Below, piece after piece: positions 1-5,487 of a stretch of 5,487 nt of DNA. This stretch comes from Chloroflexota bacterium. Its GTDB lineage: Bacteria; Chloroflexota; Anaerolineae; Aggregatilineales; Phototrophicaceae. Below the pieces are notes generated by a model, which did no database searches, was not told where the DNA came from, and saw only the letters and a list, made by a program, of their open reading frames with translations. Both the position numbers and the translations under genes were made by a program. Where the stretch lies: positions 1-5,487 of the forward strand of contig JAEVZT010000647.1 of NCBI GenBank assembly GCA_023392115.1. The letters are read 5' to 3'. The stretch's first letter is position 1. Every line of letters starts with the position of its first letter.

Positions 1-2
1 AA

Positions 3-128
3 ACGGGGGTTGGCTTGATTCTCGCCGTGGTCGGCATTCTGACGGTGCAGCTGCGACGGCTGGCGTTTCCGGGAACGAGCATACGGCGATCGCAAGCGAA
101 AACTATCGAGGTTGGAGCAGAAGAGTAG
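3..128 (+). CDS. C-terminal end of an unidentified membrane protein (5' end outside window)
   Basis: An open frame enters from the left edge and ends at TAG (126-128), giving 41 residues. The visible part starts with a hydrophobic stretch (TGVGLILAVVGILTV) that looks like a last transmembrane helix. It is followed by a basic segment (QLRRLAFPGTSIRRSQAK) and a short acidic end (EVGAEE). A final helix with a positively charged tail is common in transporters and other polytopic proteins, with the tail probably cytoplasmic. Nothing here identifies the family. The other two plus frames are less protein-like: one stops within 20 bases, and the other has no hydrophobic pattern. The gene converges on the phnE-like gene and ends 47 bases before that gene's stop codon, with a hairpin between them. 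It is therefore a separate transcription unit. Confidence 0.6.
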   Translation, partial: TGVGLILAVVGILTVQLRRLAFPGTSIRRSQAKTIEVGAEE

Positions 129-142
129 GGTGAAAGTTGTGC

Positions 143-167
143 CGGGGCGACTTGTTCGGTCGCCCCG
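143..167. terminator. Hairpin between convergent genes, probable bidirectional terminator
   Basis: The arms CGGGGCGAC (143-151) and GTCGCCCCG (159-167) pair perfectly over 9 bp around a 7-base loop. The hairpin lies 14 bases after the stop of the plus-strand gene and 8 bases after the stop of the minus-strand phnE-like gene, where a shared terminator is expected. Neither side has a real T-run: the plus side continues TGCTGCTTCT, and the minus side continues GCACAACTTT. It is therefore not a textbook intrinsic terminator and could instead mainly protect 3' ends of the mRNAs. Confidence 0.6.
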
Positions 168-175
168 TGCTGCTT

Positions 176-2266
176 CTACGTGTAGCGCTGGCGGATAGCA
201 GCGCTGGCATAGTCGAGGATCGACACGACAATCGCGATCGCCACGACGGCAACGCCCGCGTCACGGTAGCGAAGCAGGTTAATCTGCTGCTGGAGCAAGA
301 AACCGATGCCGCCGCCGCCGACGAAGCCGATGATGGTCGACATGCGGACGTTGATGTCCCAGCGGTACATCGTGAAGGCAATGTACGGCGGGATGATCTG
401 CGGAACGACGGCGTACATGATCGTCTGCAGGCGGTTCGCGCCGGTGCTTTGCAGCGCCTCGATTGGTCCCGAGTCGATGTTTTCGATCTGCTCAGAATAC
501 AGCTTGCCGAGCGACGCGATCGAATGCAGTGCCAGCGCAAGCACACCGGCAAACGGACCAATACCGACCCAGATGACGAAGACCAAACCCATGATCAGCG
601 GCTCGATCGAGCGGAGCGCGTTCAGCGTTGTGCGCGTGACGTTGTACAGCACGTTGCCGATTGGGAACACGCTCTTTGTTCCCGCCAGCCCGGATGCAAC
701 ACCGCCAAGCACCGCGCCGATGAGCATAGCATTGAGCATGTAGCGGTAAATCGTGAAGTCGCCAATGGTGAATGCCGGCACTTGAGCGGGCAGCGTTCCC
801 TCGACCAGCGCGCGCTGCACGTTGAGGACAGAGTACGTGATCAGGAAGGCGGCGATCGCGCCGATCCATGCCAGCGTCGCACTCGCCGAGCGGTCAACGC
901 GTCCGGGTAGTTCACCCTCTTCCTGACGACTGGCAAACCGGCGGTACAGTGCGGGTAGCAGAGGCATCGCCAGCCCCGCCGCCGCCAGCGGTGCCATCAA
1001 CCCTAGCCATGCCGCGCCCATGCCGATAACCGCCATGATGAACATCAGCAGCGCACCGGCGACCGCGCCGAGCGCCGCGCCGAGGACATGGCTCATGCCA
1101 ATGCTGATATGTTTGAGCGCGTCGCGCGTCAGCTGTGTGCCGATAGACGACAGCGTGAACGCGCCGACGATTCCCGCGACCGGGACGATCAAGAGTTCGA
1201 TCAATTCGCCGATAGAGCCGAGGAACGTGCCGACGTAGCTGAGAATCCCGTCAGTCAAGACACCTTCCGCGAGCAGTCCGATGCGCCCGACGAGGGCGAT
1301 TAACGCAACGGCGGCGATCCCGACGAGCACTGTATTCAGAATTTCACGTCCGCGGCTTGGCGGCGCTGTGGTGGCGCTTCGGCGCAAGCGGTCAGCCGAC
1401 ACAACCGTCCCGAACAGGAGAAGCCCAATGCCGGCGGTTTGTGCCGATGCAGTCGTCCTGCCCAAATCAAGGATTGTCGTCCCAATGGGACTGAGCAGCA
1501 GCGCGCCAATCAACAAGCCGATCGGGAGCAGGGTGACGCTCACGAGTAGGCTGCCGAGCGGCATGCGTACGGGGCGCATCAGGTTGTGCGCGGCAAAGAA
1601 GCTGAGAACTGCCGACGGCAGGATTGAGATTGCCGTCGCAATCAGCGCGAGGAAGATCGTCTCGACCATCTTCTCGCCGACCAAGCGGGTCGTGCTGCTC
1701 AACTGCGGCGAACCGACCGGGAAGCGTCCCTGCGCCTCGACGTTGTGAGTCTCGCCCGCCGCTCCGCGAATGCGCGGCACTTCAATTTCCACGCTGAAGC
1801 CGCCGCTGGCGTCAGTCGTGAAGTTCTCTGTCCTTGTGCCGTTGATCTGGCGCGTGCGCCGTTCGCCGTCAGTAGCGATCCAGTTGACACGCGCAAGCGA
1901 GTCGGGTTGGAAATTGTAGCCCTCAACAGTCACCATATCGCCGCTGTTGGCGCACGCCGGCGTGACGACGATCACCGGATCGGTTCCGATCGGCACGTCG
2001 GGCTGCGCGAAGCCATCAGGGCAACCCATTTGGACGGGAGTCGTCGCCGAGCGAATATCGTATTCTTGCACGAAGACGTTGGGCGAAAGCAGTTCTCGAA
2101 GGGCATTGCTGACGTTCTGCTGGCGCGTTGGCTGCTGTGGGACGGAAAGGTCAATGTCGGTGACCGTCCAACCGTAGGAAAAGATGACGAACACGGCAGC
2201 GAACGCGAGGACGATCAGCAGTCGTTTCAATGCCGCACGCGAGCGGTTAGGAGATTGATCTTTCAT
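176..2266 (-). CDS. phnE: Phosphonate-type ABC transporter permease with two large insertions
   Basis: This is the membrane channel of a phosphorus-oxyanion importer, working with the PhnC-like ATPase and PhnD-like binding protein encoded upstream. The protein has 696 residues; PhnE is normally about 260-280. The PhnE core is in three pieces. Residues 1-70 hold TM1 (about 14-33) and the first outer loop. Residues 199-230 hold the second PhnE helix, ending FFAAHNLM. Residues 538-696 hold the permease domain, with VGIGPFAGVLALALHS (567-582), the EAA-type coupling loop (about 595-626, including STGANR and VPQIIP) and VGGGGIG (649-655). Between them lie an extracytoplasmic Ig-like segment (71-198) and a polytopic hydrophobic segment (231-537). 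The frame is open throughout, so this is one polypeptide. The ATG is supported by an AGAGGA ribosome site and lies 9 bases after the phnC stop. The family is secure; the role of the insertions is unknown. Confidence 0.87.
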   Translation of the reverse strand: MKDQSPNRSRAALKRLLIVLAFAAVFVIFSYGWTVTDIDLSVPQQPTRQQNVSNALRELLSPNVFVQEYDIRSATTPVQMGCPDGFAQPDVPIGTDPVIVVTPACANSGDMVTVEGYNFQPDSLARVNWIATDGERRTRQINGTRTENFTTDASGGFSVEIEVPRIRGAAGETHNVEAQGRFPVGSPQLSSTTRLVGEKMVETIFLALIATAISILPSAVLSFFAAHNLMRPVRMPLGSLLVSVTLLPIGLLIGALLLSPIGTTILDLGRTTASAQTAGIGLLLFGTVVSADRLRRSATTAPPSRGREILNTVLVGIAAVALIALVGRIGLLAEGVLTDGILSYVGTFLGSIGELIELLIVPVAGIVGAFTLSSIGTQLTRDALKHISIGMSHVLGAALGAVAGALLMFIMAVIGMGAAWLGLMAPLAAAGLAMPLLPALYRRFASRQEEGELPGRVDRSASATLAWIGAIAAFLITYSVLNVQRALVEGTLPAQVPAFTIGDFTIYRYMLNAMLIGAVLGGVASGLAGTKSVFPIGNVLYNVTRTTLNALRSIEPLIMGLVFVIWVGIGPFAGVLALALHSIASLGKLYSEQIENIDSGPIEALQSTGANRLQTIMYAVVPQIIPPYIAFTMYRWDINVRMSTIIGFVGGGGIGFLLQQQINLLRYRDAGVAVVAIAIVVSILDYASAAIRQRYT
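656..1576 (-). other. Polytopic hydrophobic insertion inside the PhnE permease domain (residues about 231-537)
   Basis: This segment of the permease separates the second PhnE helix from the rest of the permease domain. Ordinary PhnE has only a short loop here. It is strongly hydrophobic, with about seven or eight candidate membrane helices near residues 238-258, 277-290, 311-333, 343-371 (perhaps two), 392-416, 417-440, 463-482 and 509-530. Charged linkers separate them (for example ADRLRRS at 291-297 and RRFASRQEEGELPGR at 442-456). I recognise no known family in it. The last helix and what follows (509-552) can also be read loosely as a second copy of the second PhnE helix, so partial duplication is possible. 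Boundaries are estimated by comparing remembered PhnE sequences by eye. Confidence 0.65.
1712..1981 (-). other. IPT/TIG-like (Ig-fold) extracytoplasmic domain within PhnE (residues about 96-185)
   Basis: After TM1 the permease has a long soluble loop. Its middle part starts DPVIVVTPACANSGDMVTVE and continues GYNFQPDSLARV. This resembles the IPT/TIG pattern of a proline-led strand, then G-x-x-V-T-V-x-G-x-N-F. The rest alternates polar and hydrophobic residues as in a beta sandwich, including DASGGFSVEIEVP (152-164). Cys82 and Cys105 could form a disulfide outside the membrane. IPT and related Ig-like domains usually mediate binding to proteins or polymers. Here the domain would sit outside the membrane, near where the binding protein docks. 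The domain call rests on motif reading only. Confidence 0.55.
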
Positions 2267-2270
2267 CGCG

Positions 2271-2276
2271 TCCTCT
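2271..2276 (-). promoter_or_regulatory. Ribosome binding site of phnE overlapping the phnC stop
   Basis: On the minus strand AGAGGA stands four bases before the phnE ATG. Its first base is also the last base of the phnC TAA stop codon (2278-2276). Ribosomes ending phnC can reinitiate here, which points to translational coupling of ATPase and permease. It also supports the 2266 start for the 696-residue permease. Confidence 0.75.
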
Positions 2277-3034
2277 TAATGGATCTCGACCTCGACGGCA
2301 TCTTCACCATAGATCATCTTGAAACGGTCATTATCTATGTCTTTGGGCGATCCGTCGAATTCGAGTTTCCCGTCTTTCAGCGCGACAACGCGGTGCGAGT
2401 ATGCGCGCGCGAGACTCAAGAAGTGCAGACTGCACAGAATCGTCAAGCCGTCTTCCCGGTTGAGCAGTTCGAGATACTTCATGACTGAATGCGAGGTCGC
2501 CGGGTCGAGGCTCGCCACCGGCTCGTCGGCGAGGATCAGTTCCGGGTCTTGCATAAGCGTACGCGCGATGCCGACGCGCTGCTGCTGTCCACCGCTGAGG
2601 TCGCTGGCACGGCTGTTCATCTTATCGGCGATGCCGACGCGCTTCAACGCGGCGACAGCGCGGTCTTTTTCGGATGGGGGAAAGTAGTTGAAAACGCTGT
2701 AAATTGGGCTGACATAGCCTAAGCGACCTGACATGACGTTCGTCAGCACGCTCGAGCGCTTGACGAGGTTGAACTGCTGGAAAATCATGCCGATGCGCCG
2801 GCGAATTTGACGCAGTTCGTCGTCGGTGGCGGCGGTGATGTCAATACCGTCCCAGATTATCCGACCCTTAGTCGGGTTGATCAGGCGGTTGATGCAGCGC
2901 AGGAGCGTTGACTTGCCCGAACCGCTCAAACCGATGATCGCCACGAACTGTCCATCGGGAATTTCGAGGCTGAGATTGTCAAGCGCAACCAAGCCGTTGT
3001 CGTAGACTTTGGTGAGGTTCTCAATAATGAGCAT
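2276..3034 (-). CDS. phnC: Phosphonate-type ABC transporter ATP-binding protein
   Basis: This is the cytoplasmic ATPase subunit that powers import through the PhnE-like permease. Its 252 residues hold every motif of an active ABC ATPase: Walker A GLSGSGKST (35-43), Q-loop in FQQFNLV (85-91), signature LSGGQQQR (146-153), Walker B LILADEP (166-172), D-loop SLDP (175-178) and switch histidine His204 in SLHFLS. Subfamily PhnC is indicated by VLTNVMSGRLGYVSP (96-110), ADEPVASLDP and the C-terminal pattern VVALKDGKLEFDGSP (216-230) followed by DNDRFKMIYG (234-243). Length is normal for the family. The ATG is preceded by a weak AGGT site six bases away. It lies 73 bases downstream of phnD and 9 bases upstream of phnE, in the same operon. 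It is a typical family member, with no visible defect. Confidence 0.93.
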   Translation of the reverse strand: MLIIENLTKVYDNGLVALDNLSLEIPDGQFVAIIGLSGSGKSTLLRCINRLINPTKGRIIWDGIDITAATDDELRQIRRRIGMIFQQFNLVKRSSVLTNVMSGRLGYVSPIYSVFNYFPPSEKDRAVAALKRVGIADKMNSRASDLSGGQQQRVGIARTLMQDPELILADEPVASLDPATSHSVMKYLELLNREDGLTILCSLHFLSLARAYSHRVVALKDGKLEFDGSPKDIDNDRFKMIYGEDAVEVEIH

Positions 3035-3055
3035 GAAGCTACCTATTTAGCGTTA

Positions 3056-3079
3056 CGGGCAGAGGTCGCCCCCTGCCCG
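3056..3079 (-). other. Hairpin in the phnD-phnC gap, probable partial terminator or mRNA stabiliser
   Basis: Arms CGGGCAG (3056-3062) and CTGCCCG (3073-3079) form a perfect 7-bp stem. It can extend by two G-C pairs (3064-3065 with 3071-3072) if A3063 is bulged. It lies in the 73-base gap after the binding-protein gene. No T-run follows on the minus strand, so it should not stop most transcription. In many binding-protein-dependent ABC operons a hairpin at this place protects the upstream mRNA and lets the binding protein be made in excess. The position fits that model; the function is inferred. Confidence 0.5.
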
Positions 3080-3107
3080 CATCGAAAACCGCTGTAGTGT
3101 CCCGGGC

Positions 3108-4133
3108 TCAGCCGCCGAAAATGTCGGCTTCGGTCAGCCCCAGAATCTCGAACTGCAAACGCACCGAGTTATAGGTCTCATCGGTGATCGGAGCCAGACC
3201 GCTCCAATCGTAGAAGTCTTGACTGCCGATTGACTGCGTCCATTCTTCGGTTTCGGCGAAGGCGAGCAGCGCGTCGATGATCTGCTGCTGCAACTCATCC
3301 GGGAAGTCAGGACCAAAGCTAAGCGTGTCATTCGGGATGGCGGCGCTCAGGCGCAGGATGCGTACCTGATCGACCACGTCGGGCGCAGTTTCGCGCAGGT
3401 TAGCGCGGGCGTCGAGGACGCGAACATCGCCGACGAACAAGTTGCCGTCTTCGCTGATGCGCGATTCATCGACCGTCAGATCGTAGGGTTCGGGCAGGTC
3501 GCCGATTTGCCACGGCGCGCCGGGTACCAGCGGCGGGCTGAAGAAGGTCGTGCCGAAGTCGACCTCGCCGCTGTAGACCGCCTGAATCACCTGATTGTGA
3601 CCGCCAGCCTCGACGAACTCGCCGGGTTCAATGCCTGCCGCCTGCAGCTCGACCGACGGGACGACAAAGCCTGACGTCGACCCGGCGTCCGGGTATGCCC
3701 ACGAGCGCCCCTCGAGGTCGCCAAACGTGTAAATGTCGCTGTCGCGGCGCACGATGTACGCTGCCCAGTAGACGTTCCAGCCGTTGCGGACGGCGGCGGC
3801 TGCCACCTCAACACCGCAGCACTCGCTGGCGATAACGTAACCGGCTGCCGGAATGAAGCCCATCGAGCTTTCCGGCGCGGCGCACATCGCTTCGACGGTC
3901 GCTGCATACGACGTCGGCACGAAAACCTCGAAGTTCAAGCCGGTCGCTGATTCCAGCGCTTCCGCCATAACTTCGCCGCCGCTAATGATGGTCTGTGCCT
4001 CAACCGAGGGGACAAAAAAGACTTGAATGGGATTATCTTCGGAGCCGAGGTCACCCTGCGCGTAAATAACTTGAATTGAGGTGAGGGAGACAAGGATGAA
4101 CAGTAGAACGAGGGCGAATGCTTTCTTTCTCAT
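3108..4133 (-). CDS. phnD: Phosphonate-type ABC transporter substrate-binding protein
   Basis: This secreted binding protein captures the substrate and delivers it to the permease. Residues 1-25 form a Sec signal peptide: basic MRKK, a hydrophobic core (AFALVLLFILVSL), and likely cleavage after VIYA. There is no lipobox cysteine, so it is probably not a lipoprotein. PhnD-family features are AATVEAMCAAPESSMGFIPA (77-96), the run YIVRRDSDIYTFGDLEGRSW (126-145), the anion-binding loop GSTSG (151-155), GGHNQVIQAVYSGEVDFG (177-194) and IPNDTL (266-271). Asp192 may match the aspartate that binds the amino group of 2-aminoethylphosphonate in E. coli PhnD; that alignment is by eye. The stretch about 199-250 seems 35-40 residues longer than usual. 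Cys84, Cys105 and Cys106 could form a disulfide. First gene of the operon; GAGGA (4137-4141) precedes the ATG by three bases. Phosphite, phosphonate or a related ligand cannot be told apart. Confidence 0.92.
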   Translation of the reverse strand: MRKKAFALVLLFILVSLTSIQVIYAQGDLGSEDNPIQVFFVPSVEAQTIISGGEVMAEALESATGLNFEVFVPTSYAATVEAMCAAPESSMGFIPAAGYVIASECCGVEVAAAAVRNGWNVYWAAYIVRRDSDIYTFGDLEGRSWAYPDAGSTSGFVVPSVELQAAGIEPGEFVEAGGHNQVIQAVYSGEVDFGTTFFSPPLVPGAPWQIGDLPEPYDLTVDESRISEDGNLFVGDVRVLDARANLRETAPDVVDQVRILRLSAAIPNDTLSFGPDFPDELQQQIIDALLAFAETEEWTQSIGSQDFYDWSGLAPITDETYNSVRLQFEILGLTEADIFGG

Positions 4134-4180
4134 ATGTCCTCACGTTGAAATAACAGGCTCTAATCAAAGAAAACTAGCGA

Positions 4181-4224
4181 GAACATTTTAAGCACACTTT
4201 AATTAAATGTAAAGCCCCCTTAAC
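4181..4224 (-). promoter_or_regulatory. Four tandem 11-bp TTAA-type direct repeats, possible PHO-box-like operator
   Basis: Read on the minus strand, four consecutive 11-mers align: GTTAAGGGGGC (4224-4214), TTTACATTTAA (4213-4203), TTAAAGTGTGC (4202-4192) and TTAAAATGTTC (4191-4181). Column agreement of three or four out of four holds for eight of the eleven positions, including the non-AT columns T-G-T and the final C. Neighbouring 11-mers on either side do not fit. An 11-bp period of TTAACA- or CTTAACCT-like units is characteristic of PHO boxes bound by PhoB/PhoP-family regulators in Bacillus and cyanobacteria. Control by phosphate starvation would suit this operon. The array also covers the -35 and -10, so part of the similarity may come from the promoter itself. 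Confidence 0.4.
4185..4213 (-). promoter_or_regulatory. Sigma-70-type promoter of the phnDCE operon
   Basis: On the minus strand, TTTACA (4213-4208) and TAAAAT (4190-4185) are each one base from the consensus -35 and -10, with an ideal 17-base spacer. Transcription should begin near 4178, giving a leader of about 45 bases before the phnD ATG at 4133. The spacer contains the 10-bp palindrome TTTAATTAAA (4198-4207). It is the best promoter match I found in the intergenic region. Confidence 0.7.
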
Positions 4225-4426
4225 AGCGAGCGGTTTTGCCGCAGGTTTCCGATTTGTACGCTGTCGGCTGAATCACCACGTAACCGCGCGATGGATGTGA
4301 TAGTCGCAGACTGCCCATTGTCATCATTTCAGACCTAAAGGTGAGATGGCTCTAGCTGGACAGACCCTTTGCCTGATACACTTCTGCCACCAATCGAGTT
4401 CATACCTCACGAATTCAAAGGTACCG

Positions 4427-5487
4427 ATGCAGATCGAAACTGAACAGAAAGAGCAGCGCCGCGACCCATATGCAGCCCTGCGCCACCGTGATTTTCGCTT
4501 GCTCATCGTTGGCAGGTTCATCGCGCAGATTGGCGAGATGATGGTCAGCATCGGCGTCGGTTGGGAGCTTTACGAGCGCACCAACGATCCGCTGGCGCTG
4601 GGGCTCGTCGGCTTGGTGCAGGTTGTTCCGGTGCTGCTGTTTTCGCTGCTTGGCGGTTACATCGCTGACCGCTACAACCGCCGTAAGGTGACGCTCATTT
4701 CGCAGCTCATCCTGATCGGCTGCTCTCTGGCGCTGGCTGTGCTGTCCTTCACGCGCGGACCGCTGCTGATCCTGTACACCATCCTTGCTATGATTGGCAC
4801 GGCACGCGCCTTTAACAACCCTGCGGAAGCAGCGCTTACGCCGCAAGTCGTGCCGCCTGAAGACTTTTTCAGCGCCGCCGCATGGAACTCGACGGTGTGG
4901 CAGATGTCCGCGATCTTGGGTCCAGCAGTCGGCGGATTCGTCATCGGACTTGCCGGACACGCAGCGCCGGTCTATCTTGTCAATGCGCTGGCAGGGGCGG
5001 TGCTCGTCACGGCGCTGCTGCTGCTGCGCAACGTGCGCAGTAATTACGCCGTCACTACGGAAACGCCGGTTGAAGCCGTCAAGGCAGGTTGGCGCTTCGT
5101 CCGCAACGAGCAGGTGATTTTGGCGTCGATCACGCTCGACATGTTCGCCGTGTTATTCGGCGGCGCGACCTTCCTGCTGCCGATCTTCGCGAAAGACATT
5201 CTGAACGTCGACGCGACCGGTCTTGGCATTCTGCGCGCCGCGCCGTCGGTCGGCGCGCTGCTCATGGTGACGTACCTGACTCGCCGTCCGCCGTTCCAAC
5301 ACGCCGGGCGAACGCTGCTGTTCGCGGTGGCAGGATTCGGCATTGCGACCATTGTCTTCGGACTCTCAACCTCGTTCCTGCTGTCACTGGCGATGCTGGC
5401 GCTGCTTGGGGCGCTTGACAATATCAGCGTCGTCATCCGTCATACACTGGTCTTCACGCACACGCCCGACGAAATGCGCGGGCGGGT
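4427..5487 (+). CDS. MFS exporter, EntS/MFS_3-like (3' end outside window)
   Basis: The frame starts at ATG 4427 and runs off the right edge after 353 complete codons. A complete MFS_3 protein has about 400-430 residues. The start is supported by AAAGG (4417-4421) five bases upstream. The N-terminus is cytoplasmic (MQIETEQKEQRRDPYAALRH), then DFRLL leads into TM1 (about 25-47). TM2 ends in MFS motif A, GGYIADRYNRRK (76-87). Further helices lie near 89-107, 112-127, 158-176, 182-200, 232-253, 264-284, 297-313 and 316-332, with a central loop at 201-228. The end DNISVVIRHTLVFTHTPDEM (331-350) plus RGR is typical of MFS_3 (enterobactin exporter EntS-like) proteins. These usually export small molecules by proton antiport; the substrate here is unknown. 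It is divergent from phnD and may be functionally unrelated. Confidence 0.88.
   Translation, partial: MQIETEQKEQRRDPYAALRHRDFRLLIVGRFIAQIGEMMVSIGVGWELYERTNDPLALGLVGLVQVVPVLLFSLLGGYIADRYNRRKVTLISQLILIGCSLALAVLSFTRGPLLILYTILAMIGTARAFNNPAEAALTPQVVPPEDFFSAAAWNSTVWQMSAILGPAVGGFVIGLAGHAAPVYLVNALAGAVLVTALLLLRNVRSNYAVTTETPVEAVKAGWRFVRNEQVILASITLDMFAVLFGGATFLLPIFAKDILNVDATGLGILRAAPSVGALLMVTYLTRRPPFQHAGRTLLFAVAGFGIATIVFGLSTSFLLSLAMLALLGALDNISVVIRHTLVFTHTPDEMRGR

Larger units (their letters stand above)
4134..4426. other. Divergent intergenic region between phnD and the MFS gene
   Basis: These 293 bases separate two divergent genes. The half nearer phnD (about 4145-4225) is much more AT-rich than the genes and holds the operon promoter and an 11-bp repeat array. 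The other half (about 4225-4426) is GC-richer. It has a small GCGG/CCGC hairpin (4230-4233 with 4239-4242), and I see no gene in it. I found no convincing promoter for the MFS gene. The best guess is an extended -10 (TGATACACT, 4374-4382) without a well-spaced -35. Confidence 0.7.

Noticed and set aside
137..910. Long open frame (257 codons) on the plus strand opposite phnE
   Set aside because: Its translation is rich in Arg, Asp, His and Gln with no domain or hydrophobic pattern. It is the antisense shadow of a GC-rich coding gene and overlaps the terminator hairpin.
1281..2488. Two further plus-strand open frames (1281-1748 and 1745-2488) opposite phnE and phnC
   Set aside because: Both lie entirely antisense to well-supported genes. 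The second crosses the phnE-phnC junction, and the compositions are typical of shadow frames.
4198..4207. Palindrome TTTAATTAAA as a stand-alone operator
   Set aside because: It is short and AT-only, and its flanks match only with a one-base offset. The 11-bp direct repeats explain the same bases better, so it is noted only under the promoter.
4318..4382. Possible promoter elements for the MFS gene (TTGTCA at 4318-4323, TGGACA at 4357-4362, TGATACACT at 4374-4382)
   Set aside because: No pair has acceptable spacing: TTGTCA has no good -10 at 16-18 bases, and TGGACA is only 14 bases from TACACT. I do not call a promoter.
4324..4960. Minus-strand open frames opposite the start of the MFS gene
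   Set aside because: The plus frame gives a clear MFS_3 protein with motif A and a good ribosome site. The minus frames give low-complexity charged sequences without family features.
1..5487. CRISPR array, tRNA/rRNA genes, insertion sequence or attachment sites
   Set aside because: I saw no spaced repeat units beyond the promoter array, no cloverleaf, no transposase or recombinase, and no long terminal inverted repeats.

Overview
The window is bacterial chromosomal DNA, moderately GC-rich in its genes and clearly AT-rich only around one promoter. It holds a complete three-gene phosphonate-type ABC uptake operon on the minus strand. On the plus strand it is flanked by the tail of one membrane-protein gene and the first 353 codons of a major facilitator (MFS) exporter. 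The taxon cannot be fixed from the sequence. The Sec-type rather than lipoprotein binding protein and the much enlarged, domain-inserted permease would fit Chloroflexota or a similar lineage, but this is a weak inference.

Layout from left to right: (1) positions 3-128, plus strand, the last 41 codons of an unidentified membrane protein; (2) a 9-bp perfect hairpin between two convergent genes, a probable two-way terminator; (3) 176-2266, minus, a PhnE-family permease of 696 residues, where the family is normally about 260-280; (4) 2276-3034, minus, the PhnC ATPase; (5) a short gap with a hairpin; (6) 3108-4133, minus, the PhnD substrate-binding protein with a signal peptide; (7) a 293-bp divergent intergenic region with a good sigma-70-type promoter for the operon, overlaid by 11-bp-period TTAA-type direct repeats that resemble a PHO box; (8) 4427 to the end, plus, an MFS exporter of the EntS/MFS_3 type, cut by the window edge.

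The operon reads phnD-phnC-phnE in transcription order. PhnD captures an oxyanion of phosphorus (phosphonate, phosphite or a relative) outside the membrane, PhnE forms the channel and PhnC drives it with ATP. No C-P lyase, phosphonatase or phosphite dehydrogenase gene is visible, so the exact substrate is open.

The most unusual item is the permease. Removing an approximately 128-residue extracytoplasmic segment with an Ig-like (IPT/TIG-type) domain and an approximately 307-residue very hydrophobic segment leaves about 260 residues that read as an ordinary PhnE. The partner PhnD also seems to carry an extra stretch of roughly 35-40 residues. Together these suggest an elaborated version of the phosphonate importer.
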